From contig NZ_CP133480.1 of assembly GCF_031195445.1 (NCBI RefSeq), positions 62,001 to 126,000 of the forward strand: a DNA stretch of 64,000 bases, written 5' to 3'. This document shows, one piece after another, positions 1 to 9,169 of this stretch. Below the pieces are notes generated by a model, which saw nothing but the letters and a program-made list of their open reading frames with translations, did no database searches and had not been told where the DNA came from. Made by a program: the position numbers and the translations under genes. Numbering within the stretch: the stretch's first letter is position 1; each line of letters begins with the position of its first letter. The DNA is from Acuticoccus sp. MNP-M23 (lineage in GTDB: Bacteria > Pseudomonadota > Alphaproteobacteria > Rhizobiales > Amorphaceae).

Positions 1-123
1 CGTTTCGGTCACGGGCACCTTCTCAAGTCACGGAACGGATCTGGTTTGGCGACACAAACCGCATTCCGCCCTGGAAGGCCAGCACCGATGCCGAGAAAGA
101 CCGCCGCAGCGGCGCCGGCACCG
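1..123 (-). other. Intergenic leader; possible start of a minus-strand gene at the window edge
   Basis: This stretch lies downstream of the 160-residue gene that ends at 124. On the minus strand a GTG codon at 12-10 follows a purine-rich AGAAGG-like sequence at a plausible Shine-Dalgarno distance, and it would begin M-T-E-T before the window ends. In many alphaproteobacteria the alaC-type aminotransferase is followed by homoserine dehydrogenase (hom), so this may be the first four codons of hom. Four codons cannot establish identity; the idea rests on synteny only. Confidence 0.2.
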
Positions 124-606
124 TCAGGGCCGCGTGATGGAACTGCCGTCGCAAAACCGGCTGCCAGCAAGGCGCGCGGCCTCCTCCGGTGCGAGGGCGC
201 CCATGGCGTGGGCGTCGGCGTCGGTCTCGACCCAGACGAAGACCTTGCCCTCGGCGCCGAACAGCGCCGTGCCGATAGCAGACATTTCGTCGAGGCAGTC
301 GGGTGTTGCCTTGTCGATCCGGGCCGCGGCGGCGTCGGCGGCCTTCGGGCCGAGCGGAGGCACATCATGGGCGAGCGCGAGGCGGCGGAGCTGCCAGACG
401 AAATCGTCTCCGCTCACCTTCCAGTCGAAGAAGACGATCCGGTCGGCGTTGTCGCAGATTTCGGAGATCGCCCAGTAGAGGCCGGCGCCACCGGCCGCCT
501 CGGCATCGCTGGCGTCCGCCACGGCGGACGCCATTGCGCCGGCAAGATCATCGCCGGCGAGGGTCGTCATGGCCGCGGTGAAGGCGGCGCGCTTGTCGTC
601 GCTCAT
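124..606 (-). CDS. Conserved hypothetical protein, 160 aa (DUF6630-like)
   Basis: This is a small, acidic, alanine-rich soluble protein without a signal peptide or membrane segment. A central patch reading IVFFDWK, followed by a helical stretch, resembles the DUF6630 type of uncharacterised protein; I make that comparison from memory and weakly. The gene starts only 7 bp after the stop of the upstream aminotransferase on the same strand, so the two are probably cotranscribed. No catalytic motif is visible. The function is unknown. Confidence 0.7.
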   Translation of the reverse strand: MSDDKRAAFTAAMTTLAGDDLAGAMASAVADASDAEAAGGAGLYWAISEICDNADRIVFFDWKVSGDDFVWQLRRLALAHDVPPLGPKAADAAAARIDKATPDCLDEMSAIGTALFGAEGKVFVWVETDADAHAMGALAPEEAARLAGSRFCDGSSITRP

Positions 607-612
607 CGGGTG

Positions 613-1821
613 TCAGCGGGCCGCACTGCTCAGCGGCACCACGTTGTGGTGACGGTCGATGAACCGCTTCACGCTGCGTGCCGCCTGGCGGATCCGCTGC
701 TCGTTCTCCACCAGCGCGATGCGCACGTGCGTATCGCCGTTTTCGCCGAAGCCGATGCCGGGGGCGACGGCAACGTGCGCCTCCTCCAGTAGCTGCTTGG
801 AGAATTCGAGGCTGCCGAGGTGTTCGAGCCCGGCCGGGATCGGCGCCCAGGCAAACATGGAGGCTTTGGGCGACGGGATCTTCCACCCGGCGCGCGAGAA
901 GGAATCCACCAGCGCATCGCGGCGCTTCTTGTAGGTCTCGCGAATCTCGACAATCGGCTCGTCGCCGCCGTTGAGGGCCGCGGCCGCGGCCACCTGGATC
1001 GGCGTGAAGGCGCCATAGTCCAGATAACTCTTCACGCGGGCGAGCGCTGCGCAAAGCTGTGCGTTGCCGACGCAAAAGCCCATCCGCCAGCCGGGCATGG
1101 AAAAGGTCTTCGACATGGAGGTGAATTCGACCGCCACGTCCTTGGCACCCTCGACCTGGAGGATGGAGGGGGGCGGATCGCCCTCGAAATAGATTTCCGA
1201 GTAGGCAAGGTCCGACAGGACGAAGATCTCGTGCTTTTTCGCGAACGCCACAACGTCCTTGAAGAAGCTGAGTTCGGCCGTGTGCGCACCGGGGTTGGAC
1301 GGGTAGCACAGCACCATGGCAATGGGCTTGGGCACCGAGTGGACCACCGCCCGCTCCAGCGCGTGGAACAGCTCAGGACCGGGTTCGGCCGGCATCGAGC
1401 GGATCGAGCCGCCGGCCATCAAAAAGCCGAACGCGTGGATCGGGTAGGACGGGTTGGGCGTCAGCACCACGTCGCCAGGCGCGGTGATCGCCTGCGCCAT
1501 GTTGGCAAAGCCTTCCTTGGAGCCGAGCGTCGCGACGACCTCGGTGTCCGGGTCGAGCTTCACGCCGAAGCGGCGGCCGTAGTAGGCCGCCTGCGCACGG
1601 CGCAGCCCCGGAATGCCCTTGGAGGCTGAATAGCGGTTGGTGCGCGGGTTGCTGACGGTCTCGACCAGCTTGTCGACAATCGCCTGGGGCGTGGGCAGGT
1701 CGGGGTTGCCCATGCCAAGGTCGATGATGTCCGCACCCTTGGCCCGGGCGCCGGCCTTGAGGCGATTGACCTCTTCGAACACGTACGGCGGCAAGCGCCT
1801 GATCTTGTGAAAATTCTGCAT
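613..1821 (-). CDS. alaC: PLP-dependent aminotransferase, AlaC/LL-DAP-aminotransferase-like
   Basis: This 402-residue class I/II fold-type I aminotransferase probably interconverts alanine (or a related amino acid) and its 2-oxo acid with glutamate/2-oxoglutarate in the cytoplasm. Visible signatures are the N-terminal IDLGMGNPDLPTP segment, SDLAYSEI near residue 203 (Asp204 and Tyr207 contact PLP), and the Schiff-base lysine Lys238 in SMSKTFSMPGWRMGF. Length matches the family (about 400). Alphaproteobacterial relatives lie directly upstream of hom, and the possible gene start at the window edge would fit this. The start ATG at 1821 has a GGAG about 10 bp upstream. Exact substrate cannot be fixed: alanine, LL-diaminopimelate and methionine-related activities occur in this family. 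Confidence 0.88.
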   Translation of the reverse strand: MQNFHKIRRLPPYVFEEVNRLKAGARAKGADIIDLGMGNPDLPTPQAIVDKLVETVSNPRTNRYSASKGIPGLRRAQAAYYGRRFGVKLDPDTEVVATLGSKEGFANMAQAITAPGDVVLTPNPSYPIHAFGFLMAGGSIRSMPAEPGPELFHALERAVVHSVPKPIAMVLCYPSNPGAHTAELSFFKDVVAFAKKHEIFVLSDLAYSEIYFEGDPPPSILQVEGAKDVAVEFTSMSKTFSMPGWRMGFCVGNAQLCAALARVKSYLDYGAFTPIQVAAAAALNGGDEPIVEIRETYKKRRDALVDSFSRAGWKIPSPKASMFAWAPIPAGLEHLGSLEFSKQLLEEAHVAVAPGIGFGENGDTHVRIALVENEQRIRQAARSVKRFIDRHHNVVPLSSAAR

Positions 1822-1859
1822 GGCACGAACACTCCGGGATACGCAGGATGTAGTCGCTT

Positions 1860-2405
1860 CTACTGTGCCGGCGCAACACTTTCGCCGGTAAAGGGTGTAA
1901 CGCCGACAGGACGGGGCAACGGCGCTTCGGGGTCGATGGGGACGCCAGGGTTTTCAGCCGGTGCCGCGGTTGTGGGTGCCGTCGCCGGTGCCGCGGTGGC
2001 GGGCAAGGCCGCCGGCGCCGGATTTCCCGTTTGCGGACGGCCGGATGCGGCAATCTGCGCCCGTGCTTCGGCAACATGGTTGCGTCCGCGCGCGGCAATT
2101 GCGGCGGCCGAACTTGTGGTGCTGATGGAGCGTGCAGCTGCTGCGGTGCGCGCGCCCCTGCCCGCCAGCGCGGCCTCGTCGGCAGCAACGGCTGCGGCAG
2201 GGCGCGGAAGGCCCGGCACGGTTGCGGGATCGGCCAGAATGTTGGGGAAACCGTCGGCATTGCGGGCAGCGGCCTGGTTTGGCAGCACGGTGGCCGGCCG
2301 CTCCGGCAGCGGGATCAGCGGCGCGCCCGGATCCTGCACGCAGCCGCCAACATTCGCGCTGAGCAGCACGATAGTCACGCATTGGGCTGTTCTTATCAAC
2401 GACAC
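1860..2405 (-). CDS. Putative lipoprotein, 181 aa, alanine-rich
   Basis: The protein begins with a short hydrophobic signal (residues 8-21) ending in a lipobox-like V-G-G-C, so Cys22 would be lipidated and the protein anchored in the cell envelope. The remainder is low-complexity: alanine-, threonine- and proline-rich with no recognisable fold. The start appears to be GTG at 2405; no upstream ATG fits. It lies 38 bp upstream of alaC on the same strand and is divergent from phaC. The function is unknown. The compositional bias makes annotation by similarity unreliable, but the signal plus lipobox argues that the frame is real. Confidence 0.65.
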   Translation of the reverse strand: MSLIRTAQCVTIVLLSANVGGCVQDPGAPLIPLPERPATVLPNQAAARNADGFPNILADPATVPGLPRPAAAVAADEAALAGRGARTAAAARSISTTSSAAAIAARGRNHVAEARAQIAASGRPQTGNPAPAALPATAAPATAPTTAAPAENPGVPIDPEAPLPRPVGVTPFTGESVAPAQ

Positions 2406-2490
2406 CCTGTCAAACCCGCCCTAACTTAATAGTCGGCCTCACGAACTCGTGCGCCTATCATGCACCAAACCGACACACGGATCTCGTCCC

Positions 2491-4374
2491 ATGAGCCAAT
2501 CGCAAAAGAAAGAACAGCCCCTTAAGACGGGCGACGGGCGGACGCGGAACGATAGCGAACGTGACCAGCCGGGCACACCGCGCGACCCTATTCTCAATTA
2601 CATCGTCGAAAACCCGGAAGCCTTCGCCGAAAATATCGCGAAGATGCTGAGCCACGCCAACTCCGCGCTGACCGCCTACGTCAAGCCGATGCAGGACGGC
2701 GAGGTGAAGTCGGACTATACGGACGAGCTGACCGAGTGGACGCGCACCCTGTCGCGCGTCGGCCACTACTGGCTTGCCGATCCGCGCCGAGCGTTCGAGG
2801 CGCAGACCCGCCTCGCCACCGAGTGGATGAGCCTTTACGCTCATTCCCTTCAGCGCATGTCGGGTGAGCCCACGGCCCCGGTGGCGGAACCGGACCCCGC
2901 GGACAAGCGCTTCAAGGACCCCGACTGGTCGGGCGTGCAATTCTTCGACTTTTTGAAGCAGGGCTACCTCATCACCACCCGCTGGGCCGAAAAGCTGGTC
3001 TCGGAAACCGATGACCTCGACCCGCACACCCGCCAGAAGGCCGAATTCTACGTGCGGCAGCTGTCGGCCGCGCTGTCCCCGTCCAACTTCATCCTCACCA
3101 ACCCCGAGCTTTTGCGCGAGACGGCCACCCAGTCGGGCGAGAACCTTGCCAAGGGCATGCAGATGCTGGCCGAGGATGTGGCACGGGGCCACGGCGAGCT
3201 GCGCCTGCGCCAGAGCGATCCGGACAAGTTTGCCGTCGGCGTCAACATGGCGCTGACACCGGGCAAGGTGATTGCCCAGAACGACGTGTGCCAGGTGATC
3301 CAGTACGATGCGGCCACCGAGGATGTGGCAAAGGAGCCGATCCTCATCGTCCCGCCCTGGATCAACAAATTCTACATCCTCGACCTCAACGAGGAAAAAT
3401 CGCTGATCAAGTGGCTGGTCGGTCAGGGGCACACCGTCTTCGTCTGCTCCTGGGTGAACCCGAACGAGCACCACGCCGACAAGGACTTCACCCACTACAT
3501 GCGTGAAGGCATCCTGTTTGCGCTGGAAACCGCGCTGCTGGCGGCAGATGCGGAAAAGATGGACGTTGTCGGCTACTGCGTCGGCGGCACCCTCCTTGCC
3601 ATGTCGCTCGCCTACATGGCGCGCAACGGCGACAAGCGGGCCAACTCGGCAACCTTCCTCACCGCGCAGGTGGACTTCACCCATGCCGGCGACTTGAAAG
3701 TATTTGTCGACAAGGACCAGCTGGAGACGCTGGAAAAGAAGATGCGTGCCAAGGGTTATCTCGATGGTGCGGCGATGGCCTCGGCGTTCAACATGCTGCG
3801 CGCCAACGATCTGATCTGGCCCTACGTCATCAACAACTACATCCGCGGCAAGGAACCGTTCCCGTTCGACCTCTTGTACTGGAATTCCGATTCCACGCGG
3901 ATGCCGGCGGCCAACCACGCCTTCTACCTGCGCAACTTCTACCTTGAAAACCTGTTCGCCAAGGGCGAGCTGACGGTCGACGGTCTTACCCTCTCGCCGG
4001 GCGACATCACGGTCCCCATCTTCAACGTCGCCACCAAGGAAGACCACATTGCGCCGGCGCAATCCGTTTTCCGCGGCAACGCGATGTTCGGCGGAACGGC
4101 CGATTTCGTGCTGACGGGGTCCGGCCACATTGCCGGGATCGTCAACCCGCCGGCCCGCAACAAGTACCAGGTGTGGACCGGCGGCGAGAGCGGACAGGGG
4201 CTGGAGCACTGGGTGGCCACCGCAAAGGAAACCCCCGGCTCCTGGTGGCCGTTGTGGGACGAATGGCTGACGGCCCACAGAAGCGGCGAGCGGGTGCCTG
4301 CCCGCACGCCTGGCGGCGGCCATTTCACCCCGCTGGAGGACGCCCCCGGCAGCTACGTCAAGAAGCGCTACTGA
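2491..4374 (+). CDS. phaC: Class I poly(3-hydroxyalkanoate) synthase
   Basis: PhaC polymerises (R)-3-hydroxyacyl-CoA, typically 3-hydroxybutyryl-CoA, into PHB at the granule surface. From ATG 2491 the protein is 627 residues, within the usual class I range (about 560-650). An N-terminal PhaC_N region precedes an alpha/beta-hydrolase core. The lipase-like box reads VVGYCVGG with the nucleophile at Cys363. The rest of the triad is Asp518 (KEDHIAP) and His546 (GSGHIAG). An in-frame GTG at 2449 would add 14 residues, but the ATG gives MSQSQKK, typical of the family. The gene is unlinked to phaA, phaB and phaR, which lie 10-15 kb away. The class I call fits the single-subunit length and absence of phaE or granule genes beside it. 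Confidence 0.96.
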   Translation: MSQSQKKEQPLKTGDGRTRNDSERDQPGTPRDPILNYIVENPEAFAENIAKMLSHANSALTAYVKPMQDGEVKSDYTDELTEWTRTLSRVGHYWLADPRRAFEAQTRLATEWMSLYAHSLQRMSGEPTAPVAEPDPADKRFKDPDWSGVQFFDFLKQGYLITTRWAEKLVSETDDLDPHTRQKAEFYVRQLSAALSPSNFILTNPELLRETATQSGENLAKGMQMLAEDVARGHGELRLRQSDPDKFAVGVNMALTPGKVIAQNDVCQVIQYDAATEDVAKEPILIVPPWINKFYILDLNEEKSLIKWLVGQGHTVFVCSWVNPNEHHADKDFTHYMREGILFALETALLAADAEKMDVVGYCVGGTLLAMSLAYMARNGDKRANSATFLTAQVDFTHAGDLKVFVDKDQLETLEKKMRAKGYLDGAAMASAFNMLRANDLIWPYVINNYIRGKEPFPFDLLYWNSDSTRMPAANHAFYLRNFYLENLFAKGELTVDGLTLSPGDITVPIFNVATKEDHIAPAQSVFRGNAMFGGTADFVLTGSGHIAGIVNPPARNKYQVWTGGESGQGLEHWVATAKETPGSWWPLWDEWLTAHRSGERVPARTPGGGHFTPLEDAPGSYVKKRY

Positions 4375-4460
4375 GCGTCGGGGCGCACCGATAACGCGCC
4401 TCGTTCTGCCGCACCTCGCCAGACACCCGCAAATGTCGGCTGACATGGAGTTGCCCGCCA

Positions 4461-5099
4461 ATGGCCAAGCTCGACCATCTCATCGTCATTGCGCCATCTC
4501 TTGGCGAGGGGGTCACGCATGTCCGCAAATGCCTCGACATCGACGTGCCGTTCGAGTCGCACCAAGCCGACATGGCCACCCACAACCTCCGGCTTCAGTT
4601 GGGCAGCTCGGCCTACCTGGAGATTGTTGCACTCGACCCGAAGGCGGCACCACCCGGCCGGCGGCGCTGGTTCGGCCTCGACAACGAGGACAACGTCCGT
4701 GCCGACTGGAACAAGGGCCGCCGCCTCAGGAGCTGGGTGGCGCGGTCGAACCGGATCGCATCGGCGCTTGCCGCCCACGGGTCCGTTCTGGGTGCCGAAG
4801 TGCGCCTTCCCGCCAAGGCTCCGACCTTCGCGATCACCATTCCGGACGACGGTTCTCTGCCCCTTGATGGCGCTGCCCCCACCCTCGTCGATTACCGGGG
4901 CGACCCGCCCTCGATGACCCATATTCCCGACCTCAGGGCGCGTCTCCGGTCGTTCACCCTCGAACACCCGGACCCGGACACCATTGCCGCGCTCTACCGC
5001 GACCTCTTGATTGAGAACCCGCCCAAGATCATCAAGGCTGAAGAGGTCCGGTACCGCGCGCTCATCGAGACACCTGCCGGACTGAAAGAGCTGACCTGA
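4461..5099 (+). CDS. VOC/glyoxalase-like domain protein, 212 aa
   Basis: The protein begins LDHLIVIAPSLGEGV, the beta-alpha-beta entry of a vicinal-oxygen-chelate module, and continues with HNLRLQLGSSAYLEIVALDP, which matches the Glyoxalase_3 (PF13468) style of fold. The His and Glu in this pattern would be metal ligands. Such proteins are found in many proteobacteria without an assigned substrate. It lies between phaC and the cysteine synthase gene on the same strand, 86 bp after phaC. The ATG at 4461 is the natural start. True glyoxalase I activity is not implied. Confidence 0.82.
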   Translation: MAKLDHLIVIAPSLGEGVTHVRKCLDIDVPFESHQADMATHNLRLQLGSSAYLEIVALDPKAAPPGRRRWFGLDNEDNVRADWNKGRRLRSWVARSNRIASALAAHGSVLGAEVRLPAKAPTFAITIPDDGSLPLDGAAPTLVDYRGDPPSMTHIPDLRARLRSFTLEHPDPDTIAALYRDLLIENPPKIIKAEEVRYRALIETPAGLKELT

Positions 5100-5133
5100 C
5101 GAAGGCGCAGCGAAGACACAAAGGATTTTGAAG

Positions 5134-6180
5134 ATGAGCCCCCGCCCCGGCGCCGAAATGATCGACCTCATCGGAAACACGCCCCTGGTGCGCCTCAAAC
5201 GTGCATCGGAGGAAACCGGCTGCGAAATCCTCGGCAAGGCCGAATTCATGAACCCCGGCCAGTCGGTGAAGGACCGCGCGGCTCTGTTCATCATTCGCGA
5301 TGCCGTGGCGCGCGGTGCGCTGAAGCCCGGCGGCACCATTGTGGAAGGCACGGCCGGCAATACCGGCATCGGCCTTTCGCTGGTGGGCAACGCGCTGGGC
5401 TTCAAGAGCGTCATCGTCATTCCCGAGACGCAGAGCGAGGAAAAGAAAGAGGCGCTGCGGCTGGCGGGTGCAAAGCTCGTGGAAGTGCCGGCCGCGCCTT
5501 ACAAGAACCCCAACAATTTCGTCCGCCTGTCCGGCCGCCTTGCCGAGCAGCTGGCGAACGAACTGCCGAACGGCGCCATCTGGGCCAACCAGTTCGACAA
5601 TGTCGCCAACCGGCAGGCCCACATCGAGGGCACCGGCCCGGAAATCTGGGATGAAACCGGCGGCAAGGTGGACGGCTTCGTCTGCGCGGTCGGCTCCGGC
5701 GGCACGCTCGCCGGCATCGGCATGACGCTGAAGGAGCGCAACAAGGACATCAAGATCGGCCTTGCCGACCCGATGGGCGCCGCGCTCTACAACTATTACG
5801 CCAATGGCGAGCTGGCCTCTTCCGGCTCCTCGATTGCCGAAGGCATCGGACAGGGCCGGATCACCGCCAACCTCGAAGGCGCGCCGGTGGACATGCCGTT
5901 CCAGATCCCCGATGCGGAAGGCGTCCCCATCGTCTACCAGCTCCTGCGCGAAGAGGGGCTGGTGCTGGGGCTGTCATCCGGCATCAACGTGGCCGGCGCG
6001 ATCCGCATGGCGCGCGAGATGGGCCCCGGCCACACCATCGTGACTATTCTGTGCGATTACGGCCACCGCTACGCCTCAAAGCTCTTCAACCCCGCCTTCA
6101 TGCGCGAGAAGGGCCTCCCCGTGCCGACGTGGCTCGAAGAACAGCCGGACTTCGACGTCCCGTTCGAGACTGCGGCGTAA
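5134..6180 (+). CDS. cysK: Cysteine synthase A (O-acetylserine sulfhydrylase family)
   Basis: This fold-type II PLP enzyme is expected to form L-cysteine from O-acetyl-L-serine and sulfide in the cytoplasm. The PLP lysine is Lys46 in NPGQSVKDRAA, and the substrate/cofactor loop is EGTAGNTGIGL near residue 71. The GSGGTLAGIG phosphate loop lies around residue 190. At 348 residues from ATG 5134 it is slightly longer than the classical enzyme (about 310), typical of an alphaproteobacterial CysK subgroup. A TTG at 5128 is in frame, but the ATG two codons later is preferred. The last codons converge on tyrC with a 16-bp gap. Some relatives use other O-activated serines, so the substrate is inferred from the family. 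Confidence 0.9.
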   Translation: MSPRPGAEMIDLIGNTPLVRLKRASEETGCEILGKAEFMNPGQSVKDRAALFIIRDAVARGALKPGGTIVEGTAGNTGIGLSLVGNALGFKSVIVIPETQSEEKKEALRLAGAKLVEVPAAPYKNPNNFVRLSGRLAEQLANELPNGAIWANQFDNVANRQAHIEGTGPEIWDETGGKVDGFVCAVGSGGTLAGIGMTLKERNKDIKIGLADPMGAALYNYYANGELASSGSSIAEGIGQGRITANLEGAPVDMPFQIPDAEGVPIVYQLLREEGLVLGLSSGINVAGAIRMAREMGPGHTIVTILCDYGHRYASKLFNPAFMREKGLPVPTWLEEQPDFDVPFETAA

Positions 6181-6196
6181 AGGGCCGAGACGGCGG

Positions 6197-7132
6197 TCAC
6201 TCGCCGCCGCGAGGCTCCTGCGGGCGGCCGAAGTTGGGGGCCGCCGTGTCCTGCCCTGCTCCGACGATGCTGCGTCGGATGGCTCTGGTGCGGGTGAAGG
6301 TGTCGAACAGCTGCTCGCCGTCGCCCCAGCGGATCGCCCGCTGGAGCATCGCAAGATCCTCCGAGAAGCGGCCCAGCGCCTCCAGCACCGCCTCGCGGTT
6401 GTGGAGGAACACGTCGCGCCACATGGTGGGGTCGGACGCCGCAAGCCGGGTAAAGTCGCGAAAACCGCCGGCAGAGAACTTGATCACCTCCGCCTCGGTC
6501 ACCTCTTCCATGTCGCTGGCGGTGCGCACGATGTTGTAGGCGATGAGGTGCGGCAGGTGCGAGGTGAGCGCCAGCACCAGATCGTGCCGCGTCACCTCCA
6601 TCATTTCGATGTTTGCACCGAACGCCTGCCACATGCCGGAGACGATTTCCGTCGCCTCCGGGTCGGTCTCCGGGGTTGGCGTGATGATGCACCAGCGGTG
6701 GTTGAAGAGGCTGGGAAAGCCCGCGCCGGGACCGGAGTTTTCAGAGCCGGCAATGGGGTGGCCGGCGACGAACCGCGCCGAGGCCGGCAGCGTCGCCGCC
6801 ATCGCGTCAATGACGGCGCCCTTCACCGAGCCGGTGTCCGTGACGATGGCGCCAGCCTTCAGCGCCGGGCCGATAGCGGTGCCGACAGCTGCCATGGCGC
6901 CCACCGGCACCGAGAGGATGACAATGTCGGCGTCTGCCACGGCAGCCGCGGCGTCCCCGTGATAGGTGGTGCCGAGCCCCAGCGCTTCGGCCTCCTGCAA
7001 GGCGTCCGCGTTGCGATCGGCAACGGCGATGGCGCCGTCGAAGCCGCAATCGCGCAACGCCAGCGCGAGGGAGGCCCCGATCAGGCCGATGCCGACGATC
7101 GCGACGGACTGGAATCGGAATGGCTCGGTCAT
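6197..7132 (-). CDS. tyrC: Prephenate/arogenate dehydrogenase family protein
   Basis: TyrA/TyrC-type enzymes oxidatively decarboxylate prephenate or arogenate with NAD(P)+ on the way to tyrosine. The N-terminal Rossmann motif VAIVGIGLIGASLA sits at residues 10-23, an Asp-rich NAD-binding strand follows, and the GHPIAGSENSGP segment around residue 120 is a hallmark of the family. Length, 311, is typical. The gene is third in a minus-strand set with hisC (36 bp upstream) and a chorismate mutase gene, so chorismate to prephenate to tyrosine is covered apart from the transamination step. HisC homologues can supply that transamination. NAD versus NADP, and prephenate versus arogenate, cannot be decided here. 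Confidence 0.92.
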   Translation of the reverse strand: MTEPFRFQSVAIVGIGLIGASLALALRDCGFDGAIAVADRNADALQEAEALGLGTTYHGDAAAAVADADIVILSVPVGAMAAVGTAIGPALKAGAIVTDTGSVKGAVIDAMAATLPASARFVAGHPIAGSENSGPGAGFPSLFNHRWCIITPTPETDPEATEIVSGMWQAFGANIEMMEVTRHDLVLALTSHLPHLIAYNIVRTASDMEEVTEAEVIKFSAGGFRDFTRLAASDPTMWRDVFLHNREAVLEALGRFSEDLAMLQRAIRWGDGEQLFDTFTRTRAIRRSIVGAGQDTAAPNFGRPQEPRGGE

Positions 7133-7168
7133 GGTCGTCTTTGTCTTTAACGGTGGAGGGCAAGCCGC

Positions 7169-8269
7169 CTAGCTGGCGGACAGGCTCTCCCTGTAGGCCT
7201 GGAGAGCGGCGATGGTGGCCTCGTTGGCCTCGTCGTCGCCAATTGTCATCCGCAGCATCTGCGGCAGGCCGTAGCCCGCCACGCGGCGCAGGATGATGCC
7301 GCGCGCACCAAGGAAGGCGTCCGCCGCCGCGGCATCGGCACCATCGACCGATGCAAAATCGATCAGCACGAAGTTGCCGACGCTGGGCGGCACACGGAAG
7401 CCGATGGCCTCGATCCGCGTGGTCAGCTCCGGCAGCCAGCGGTCGTTGTGGGCAATCGCGCGCTCCACGTGGGCACGGTCGCCGATGGCGGCAACGCCGG
7501 CCGCAATGGCCGCTGCGTTGACGTTGAACGGCCCGCGCACCCTGTGCAGCGTGTCGATGATCTCCGTCGAGGCGTAGGCCCAGCCGATCCGCAGCGCGGC
7601 AAGGCCGTGAATTTTGGAGAAGGTGCGCGTCATGATGGTGTCCTGCCGCGTGGCGGCAAGCTCGATCCCGGCTTCGTAGTCGTTCTTGCGCACGTATTCG
7701 GCGTAGGCGGCGTCGATCACCAGAAGCACGCCCTCCGGCAGTGCGTCGCGCAGGCGTCGCACCTCGGTGGCGCTGGTGTAGCTCCCCGTCGGGTTATTGG
7801 GGTTGGCGAGAAAGACGAGTTTGGTGCGCGGCGTGACGGCATCGAGGATCTTGTCGACGTCTGCGGCAAGGTCGGTCTCGTCCACGACCACCGGCGTACC
7901 GCCGGCCGCCAGCGTCGCGATCCGGTACATCAGGAAGGCGTGCTGGGTGAACACCGCCTCATCCCCCGGCGACAGGTAGGCGTTGGCGATCAGGCCCAGT
8001 ATCTCGTCGGAGCCGTTGCCGCAGACAATATTGGCAGCGTTGAGGCCGTAGGTCTTCGCAATCGCCTCACGCAGCGCGGCAGCACCGCCGTCGGGGTAGC
8101 GCTCCAGCGCGGAGGCTGCGGCGATGAAGGCGTCGCGCGCGGCCGGGCTGGGGCCGAGCGGGTTCTCGTTGGAGGAGAGCTTGTGCTCCTTGCCCGCATG
8201 GCCCGCTGAGGCGCGGCCCGGCACATAAGGCGCAATCTTGAGGACGGAAGGACGGGGCTGTGGGCTCAT
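7169..8269 (-). CDS. hisC: Histidinol-phosphate aminotransferase
   Basis: HisC is a PLP fold-type I enzyme converting imidazole-acetol phosphate plus glutamate to histidinol phosphate; in this operon type it often also handles aromatic 2-oxo acids. Signatures are [13 protein letters not shown] at residues 30-42, CGNGSDEI near 83-90, ANPNNPTGS near 155-163, and the Schiff-base Lys219 in [16 protein letters not shown]. Length, 366 residues, is normal. Its ATG overlaps the TGA of the chorismate mutase gene by 4 bp (ATGA), indicating translational coupling. The context between chorismate mutase and tyrC argues for a role in tyrosine/phenylalanine formation as well as histidine. Confidence 0.94.
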   Translation of the reverse strand: MSPQPRPSVLKIAPYVPGRASAGHAGKEHKLSSNENPLGPSPAARDAFIAAASALERYPDGGAAALREAIAKTYGLNAANIVCGNGSDEILGLIANAYLSPGDEAVFTQHAFLMYRIATLAAGGTPVVVDETDLAADVDKILDAVTPRTKLVFLANPNNPTGSYTSATEVRRLRDALPEGVLLVIDAAYAEYVRKNDYEAGIELAATRQDTIMTRTFSKIHGLAALRIGWAYASTEIIDTLHRVRGPFNVNAAAIAAGVAAIGDRAHVERAIAHNDRWLPELTTRIEAIGFRVPPSVGNFVLIDFASVDGADAAAADAFLGARGIILRRVAGYGLPQMLRMTIGDDEANEATIAALQAYRESLSAS

Positions 8270-8964
8270 GAAGCACTCGTTCGCGCGACGGGAATTTCGA
8301 TGGGAAAGGGGTGAAAGCGTCCAAGGACGGTATCGTCCGCGCCAATGTCACCGGCCGGAATGATGTGCGGCGTACCGTCTCGCATCACCGCGGCTTCGGG
8401 ACCGGTGCCGGGGGAGACATTGCTGCCGCCCACGATGAGAACGGTGCCGCCGGCGGAGGTGCGGCAACGGCCGATCACATGGGCAGGCGCAGTCTCGCTG
8501 TCCGCCGCAGCGGTGCTCGCAGCGAGCGGCCGCCACCAGTCGCCTTCGAGCGGGACGACCGCGACGTCGCCGGCGCCGAGCGCGGAAACCGCTGCGCTGC
8601 CGGTGGCGTGGCTGAGCACCGAAACCGGGCCGTAGAGAAACAGCGCGACATCCAGCGCATCGGCCGTATGGATCGCAAACCCGCGTTGCACCTGGCAGGC
8701 CGCGCTGATCAGCGTGCGCCAGAAGTGGGCCAGCATCTCGGTGGGCAACGCGCCCTTGTGAAGGGCAAGGCGGTTCTCGATCACCGCGGCCTCGCGCGCC
8801 GGGCGGATCACGCTTTCGTCCGGCCCCTTGGCCTTGCCGATTTCCTCGACAATCTCGAACCGTTCGCGCAACAGGCGGTGGAGCCCCGTGTCCACGGCAT
8901 CGAGCCGGGAACGCAGGGCCGCAAGGCGGCTCAGCGAATCGTCGTTTGAGGCAGGCGTCGTCAT
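8266..8964 (-). CDS. Chorismate mutase domain protein with C-terminal extension
   Basis: Residues about 10-95 form an AroQ-type all-helical chorismate mutase: [30 protein letters not shown]-like spacing of Arg, Asp, Arg and Lys, then [16 protein letters not shown] and a third helix near [12 protein letters not shown]. It should rearrange chorismate to prephenate. The remaining ~135 residues hold an alternating beta-strand and loop region with no motif I recognise; similar extensions occur in the rhizobial homologues next to hisC. No prephenate dehydratase signature is visible. The gene is first of the set with hisC and tyrC and is divergent from metX, sharing a 205-bp intergenic region. Confidence 0.85.
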   Translation of the reverse strand: MTTPASNDDSLSRLAALRSRLDAVDTGLHRLLRERFEIVEEIGKAKGPDESVIRPAREAAVIENRLALHKGALPTEMLAHFWRTLISAACQVQRGFAIHTADALDVALFLYGPVSVLSHATGSAAVSALGAGDVAVVPLEGDWWRPLAASTAAADSETAPAHVIGRCRTSAGGTVLIVGGSNVSPGTGPEAAVMRDGTPHIIPAGDIGADDTVLGRFHPFPIEIPVARTSAS

Positions 8965-9169
8965 GGGAACCGTCAGTCTTGCGAAGGCCCGAGCGATAGC
9001 CCCTCACCGCGCCCGAGGCAAAGAAAACATTGACCAGGGCGCCAAGGCTCGCCTACCCGAAGGGTTCGCGGGTATAGCCCCGGATGCAGATTGAAGCACC
9101 GGCCAGAGGCGTTACCTGTCCAAGAAGACCTGTGTACAAGCAGAGTGCCGCGTAAGTTGGGAGTCGTGA

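Noticed and set aside
2458-4461. A 667-codon open frame on the minus strand opposite phaC
   Set aside because: phaC on the plus strand has its complete active site; the opposite frame shows no motif and typical high-GC antisense composition.
8965-9169. Possible SAM-II or other SAM riboswitch in the metX leader
   Set aside because: The conserved SAM-II core (a GUGAUUUG-type strand and GCUAAA) was looked for and is not present; only a short ACCCG...CGGGT stem is seen, not enough to call a riboswitch.
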